In this document: piece by piece, positions 59,357 to 64,000 of the stretch
Layout of the letters: each line of letters opens with the position of its first letter
How positions within the stretch are numbered: position 1 is the stretch's first letter
Assembly: GCA_028023455.1 (NCBI GenBank)
Contig: JAQFVV010000182.1
Location: 1,488,001 to 1,552,000 of the forward strand
DNA length: 64,000 bases
Direction of reading: 5' to 3'
From: Epiperipatus broadwayi
Taxonomy: Eukaryota; Onychophora; Udeonychophora; Euonychophora; Peripatidae
Notes under the pieces: model-generated
Database searches by the model: none
Told to the model about the DNA's origin: nothing
What the model saw: only the letters and a program-made list of their open reading frames with translations
Made by a program: the position numbers and the translations under genes

Positions 59357-60064
59357 TTTAAATACAGTGATTTGAACACAGACTTTCAAGCACCTTTCAA
59401 CTATCATATAACTGATCCACATAACCATACATATAAACTAATCAATATAAATATTTCATGCTGAACCAGCACACATTAGTTCATCCAGATCATCATCTTC
59501 CACACACACACATATTTAGTCAGTGCTTGGTTTATATTAAGATAGCAAATCTTCAAACTTTAATGGACAGGCTACTCCAACTTTTCAGCCATCCATTCCA
59601 ATTCCCTGTATTACATCTAAACTCCCAACTATATAAATTATATTTGTATTTAAATATTACAAATTGAGCCTGTATCTTTTTTGTGTATTTAAATGGATAA
59701 GGTCCTAAACATGGGGGATCAGAGTGATTTAAAGTCTACATGGGTATGTCAATAATATTGGTATTAACAAGGGATTTGGGTGTACCATCATTAGATTTTC
59801 AGTGATATGGATGGCTGAAAAGTTGGAGGGTGGAGTAGATTGAAGCCTGTCCATTAAAGTTTGAAGATTTGCTATCTTGATATAAACTGAGTACTGTTTA
59901 AATATATGTGTAAGAGATGATTATTTGGACTAACTGATGAGTGCTGGTTCAACACGAAATACATAATTGGAGATTATTTATTCTTTTCACATGTATGTGG
60001 TCATATGTGTTGATGGATAGTTGAAGGGTGCTTGAATGTCTGTGTTTAAATCCTGTATATTACA
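59357..60064. mobile_element. Palindromic element of about 708 bp
   Basis: Arms of about 240 bp: GAACACAGACTTTCAAGCAC, TGCTGAACCAGCACACATTA, AGATAGCAAATCTTCAAACT and GACAGGCTACTCCAACTTTTC on the left, with close inverses at 59,810-60,050. Approximate 16-bp direct repeats flank it: TGTAGTCATAGTGATA (59,341-59,356) and TGTAATCATAGTAATA (60,065-60,080), 14 of 16 matching. The 69-codon frame inside (59,458-59,667) is a by-product. The flank length resembles that of the hairpin family, but the sequence is different. Confidence 0.65.
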
Positions 60065-60689
60065 TGTAATCATAGTAATAAAAAAATGTTAGATGATAGC
60101 AATTGCTTTTAATTTTTTTTACTCTCTTCAATGAATTTTATTTATTCTTTTTATCACTAAAATTATATCATATAAAAATAATTTATAAATGGCATAATTT
60201 GGGAATCTGATAACTTCGATCAAAGATAACAGCTTTTTTACAAGTAACATAGTAGATATATTTAAAATGCCTTTATATTAATGATTTTTAACCATTTATA
60301 GTTCTATTTGATGACAAAATACTTGAATTATTAAAGGATACTTAGAATAACAACTCATTTTTCAAATAGGTTTTAATATAAAGATGTAGGGGCACATTCT
60401 TCCATCATTTCTACATTACATTGAACACAATTTTACATGTTCTGATTGAATAATTGAATAACAGTATAAAAAAGATTTTGCTGCCTCATGAATTGTAATT
60501 TCCAAAATAAATTTTTTACTCAAATACTAAGTTAAAAACTAACTAGTGATTTAAAAATAGGATAGCCAGCTTCAGAATGACTTCTTAATGTCCTTCTATA
60601 CCTTGTAATCATTGCAGATATTATTATTATGTGACAAATGAACATAAATGGAAAGATCACTGATATATATCAGCCAGCATTATGAGTTT

Positions 60690-61205
60690 ATCATTTTCCC
60701 CTGAATTATTATAGTTTTTCTTCTGACATACCTCATAATTCTCAACTGAGGCATTGATTGGGTTGTATTGAAAGCAGAATAAATGTGTGTATATGATGAT
60801 CCTCTTTCACATAGACAATCATAACATTAAATTTGAAACTATGACTCATTTTAAGGCAATAGTTGACAACCTAAAATAATATGCTAAGAATTCCTGGTTA
60901 CTGATCTAGACTGTTATTCAATGATGAATTTTTATTTGGCTGTCTATAACTGTAGATCATGTTCAAGTGAGGATATACTGAATTGAAAAAAGATAAACTA
61001 TCAATTTGATGTGAAATTGGAAGAAAATGTGTAGAGACAATTGCTTAGGAAAATCAATATGCTCTTTACTATAAAAGCATAAATATTGGAATCACAAGTG
61101 AATTGGGATTCATTATAGGTAAAATATAGACATTGTGGAGTCTGATAGTATATTAGACGGTAGCAAGCTTAATTTTTCAATTTAATAAAAGACTCCAAAT
61201 ACCGA
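60690..61205 (+). mobile_element. LINE B copy 3, 5' end only
   Basis: Matches the 5' UTR and first part of the endonuclease of LINE B copy 1. AGCAGAATAAATGTGTGTAT corresponds to 49,792-49,811, followed by LAVYNCRSCSSEDILN (about 60,938-60,985), YKSINIGITSELGFIIG and RLQIPIL-like text. It then stops before the RT. Presence of the 5' end without the 3' end is unusual for a LINE and implies later breakage. Many changes; dead. Confidence 0.65.
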
Positions 61206-62780
61206 TTTTATACTTTAACAAATTATTGCAGTGAGAAAGCATTGCTTCCCCTTAATAATAAGCATGTTATTTTTAAATAACATTTTCATAGTTATAATAT
61301 TTTATAAATTTTTTTAACTTTTTTTAATAAAAAAAAATAACAAAATCAAGCATTTATATATTAACCTTTTTTTATAAAATCAGACATTTATTCTAACTGG
61401 TTGTAGAATAAAGCAGTTACTTTCACAATGCAATGTTATGATAATATTTTCTCATGTTGGTGCATCTTTGTCACATGTATTAGCATTAGTGAAATTTTGA
61501 ATTAAATTCATTCAATATTAAAGAGTTTTGCTATTCTTTGCCAGAGTGACATGACAGAAATTCAAGAATAACATATAGTATTTTGTTTCATGATTTGAAT
61601 GAATCATGATACAGTAAATTAGTTATTGCCTAAAACTACAACTGTGTTTGTAAGATAAGAGCAACATTTCAATCTGTTTTATTCATTGTTTCATATATTA
61701 TACATTCTTATAATATTTTTTTACAGCTATTTTAATTTTGAAATGAGTTAATGTATTGATAAATTATATATATTTGATTTTTAATTGACAAAATAATTTG
61801 GATCTCTGAGTTTTATTGATAAAAAATAATAATCCTATATTCAGCATTTTATTGCAAACTATTAATAACATAATTTCTTAGTTAAAAGGATATAAAGAAA
61901 GAAAAATTATTTTGTTAGCCATGTCTTCTTTTTTTCTTATGACAAAAAAAAAGGGGGGAAATTCAGTTGATTTTAATGATTTAAATAATTCATTTCAAGC
62001 TCCAAAGAAACAAAATGTTAAATCATCTAGAAGTGATAATTTCATTTAAACCTTTTTGATTTATATTAATTATGCTATAAATACTCAAAGAGCTTTAAAT
62101 CTGTTGATTTTCAATGAAAATCTTTAAAAAAAGAAATGTTGAAGTGTGTCATTATAATAGGTCACCATTTAGAAATAGATGAAATGGCATTCATAATCAT
62201 GAAGTTTATCTTTCTTACAATAGAGGCATATATATTAATTGATATTGTGCATGCATATGTATTAATATTGTGCATTTGTTAATTAATTATATTGAACTAC
62301 TATCATGACATTTTGATTCTGGAAGTATATTTTCAGGGCTTTTGAATAAAATACTGAATAATTTAATAGTTTCTGTCAAAAATGCTGTTATATCCATAAT
62401 GAAATAAAAAATGCTTTTTCACAATATTGATAAAACTAGCAATTGAATTATTTTACCTTTGTCATATGCTTAGATAAATATAATACACAATTCCTCTAAT
62501 TTCTTGCAAAATCTTGAATTTATTTTTGAATCATTTATAAGTAATATATGATATTTTAAATTTATTCAGGAATAAATTCAACATTTTACAAAAAAAAAAA
62601 TGGAATTTGTAAATTATATTTATTTGAATAAAATGGTTCAAGTTAACAATAATTGTTTGAAGAAGTTACTACTATATATTTTTATATATTATTGATTTAT
62701 ATGTACTTAAACATTATTTGAACAGAAAAGTTCAAAAACAATTAATTATAATGGAACAGCATCTGCTTTGGTTGAATAAC
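61206..62780. other. AT-rich sequence
   Basis: Nothing firmly assigned. Part of 61,920-62,780 may be the decayed N-terminal half of the hAT remnant that follows, but no motif could be read. Confidence 0.4.
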
Positions 62781-62789
62781 TATTCCAAC

Positions 62790-63720
62790 TTATTACAAAC
62801 TTCTGAATGTGCAGCTGTATTAACTGGAATTAATTAAAACTTCAAACAAAAGTAAAGCAACAATGTTCAAAAGCTCTTTTGTTATTGTTTTGCTCTTAGA
62901 TTAAATATTGTTTTTCTCAAATTCTCAAAAAAATCACCTATCAAAAATTATAAATCTTTCTTTAAAATAATTAATTCTATAACATGTATAATCAAACTAA
63001 TAAAAAAGTTAAAAGAAGTCCATCTATCTAAATGCAATGAGGTGGAAATATAATGGAAGAATTATCTCAAAACATTTTTTGAATGCTGAAAAGATTTAAT
63101 ACAGTGTACAAAAATGATTTTAGTAAACCCTGATAAATAGAATATAGAAACATTTAACATGTCATGTGATAACATATTTTGATTTTAACTATTTAATCTC
63201 TCTTTTTCCTGATATTTTTTCGTTGATGTTCTTTATAGTATTGTATATTAAATATTATTTATTAAAAATAGACTAATTTTTTAAAAAATGTTATAAAGTG
63301 ATTAATTCAAAAATTATTGAGATAACTCACATGAAATCTATGTACAATATTTTCCATCAAAAAATGTCTTGAACTTGAAAATGATTACATTTTATAAAAT
63401 TGATTGCTTCAAAAATGGCACAAATGTAGTGTATAAAGTTCCCTGAAGATGCTTATGAAAATTTAAAGCTTATTTATGGTGGATATGATTTTTCAAGATT
63501 AAGAAATTAATATGACTTTATATGATTTTAAAAGCTATGACATTAGTAAACTAATTGAATATACCCAATATTATAGTTCTAAGTTATATTTTTCTATATA
63601 ATATTACTTTGGATCTTAACTTAATTTACCAGTTTCATCTGTTGAAAGATTATTTTTAGCATTGAATAAAGTTAAAAATCGTGCCTAAATGCGATTAGAC
63701 AATCTCCTCTCTTAAAATTA
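62790..63720 (+). pseudogene. hAT-family transposase remnant (second type)
   Basis: In one frame, VQKLFCYCFALRLNIVFLKF (62,856-62,915) followed by SKKSPIKNYKSFFKIINSIT matches the H/C-F-A-H-R-L-N-L block of hAT transposases. Near the end, LPVSSVERLFLALNKVKNRA-like sequence (about 63,628-63,690, with MRLDNLLSL after a stop) matches the C-terminal dimerisation motif. Text between is strongly decayed. GTTTGGTCAGACACC near 63,848-63,862 may be the inverted hAT terminus. The type resembles ZMYM1-like transposases rather than the one at 16-17.7 kb. Confidence 0.6.
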
Positions 63721-64000
63721 TCATCAATATCAGTAGAGAAATCGTTATTAATCATTTAATAATTGTATATTAATCAATTATTAATCAAAAGGAAACAATT
63801 ATAATTCAGGTAATTAATGATTATCAAATGTGGCGCTGTTTATAGTTTGGTCAGACACCTTTATGTTTTGGATTTTGAGGCATATTCTATAAAATATTAT
63901 TTATCAAAACTATAAGAGAATTATTAAACCATTATCTTGGTAGGCTTTTTATTTCTCGCAATTTTAGCTTTACACATTTTATCTTTCATCCTGTAATCAT
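63721..64000. other. AT-rich sequence to window end
   Basis: Apart from the possible hAT terminus near 63,850, nothing was recognised. Confidence 0.45.

Noticed and set aside
59458-59667. 69-codon frame inside the palindrome
   Set aside because: Lies in one arm of a foldback element. The other arm does not preserve it.

Overview
The window looks like gene-poor, repeat-rich DNA from an animal nuclear genome, probably an invertebrate. It is very AT-rich, has no bacterial-style operons, and is full of decayed transposable elements: three kinds of non-LTR retrotransposon, a Ty3/gypsy LTR element, a Penelope-like element, mariner and hAT transposons, tRNA-derived SINEs, foldback elements and microsatellites. 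The mix would suit a chelicerate, mollusc or cnidarian; I cannot choose between them from sequence alone. No host protein-coding gene can be called with confidence. Every long reading frame that is recognisable belongs to a mobile element, and all of these are broken.

Layout. 1-4.4 kb: AT-rich DNA with one small foldback element (583-773) and a possible TATA promoter near 2.0 kb. 4.4-7.6 kb: LINE A copy 1, with a hairpin element inserted in its coding region. 7.7-8.3 kb: an internally deleted mariner. 8.7-9.3 kb: two tRNA-derived SINEs facing away from each other. 9.3-15.7 kb: mostly unique AT-rich DNA. 15.8-17.9 kb: a ZBED/GTF2IRD2-type hAT transposase remnant (minus strand) abutting a mariner tail. 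19.2-26.3 kb: a block of LINE B (RTE-like) copy 2, LINE A copy 2 (split by a 964-bp TIR element) and LINE C. 27.5-30.0 kb: microsatellites. 30.0-34.3 kb: a foldback and a 335-bp-period repeat at two places. 34.9-40.1 kb: duplicated coding-like fragments and two more hairpin elements. 40-48 kb: AT-rich DNA with a LINE A 3' end and SINEs.

The most informative part is 48.46-57.66 kb. It is a single Ty3/gypsy retrotransposon on the minus strand with both LTRs, gag, a zinc knuckle, the start of RT and the end of integrase. Two later insertions split it: an RTE-like LINE with an endonuclease (about 49.76-52.75 kb), and a 2,711-bp DNA transposon (53,517-56,227) with terminal inverted repeats of about 50 bp, 5-bp target duplications, palindromic subterminal repeats and a large hierarchical tandem array. 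Beyond it lie a head-to-head pair of Penelope-like GIY-YIG domains (58.0-59.3 kb), a 700-bp palindrome (59.36-60.06 kb), a LINE B 5' fragment and a second hAT remnant.

The best candidates for undescribed elements are the hairpin family (copies near 0.6, 6.2, 19.3, 37.9 and 39.9 kb) and the 2.7-kb TIR transposon. In the four boundary-resolved hairpin copies, a long inverted repeat plus a unique tail of about 60 nt is flanked by 13-20-bp target duplications. That length is what LINE-driven insertion leaves, not what ordinary foldback DNA transposons leave.
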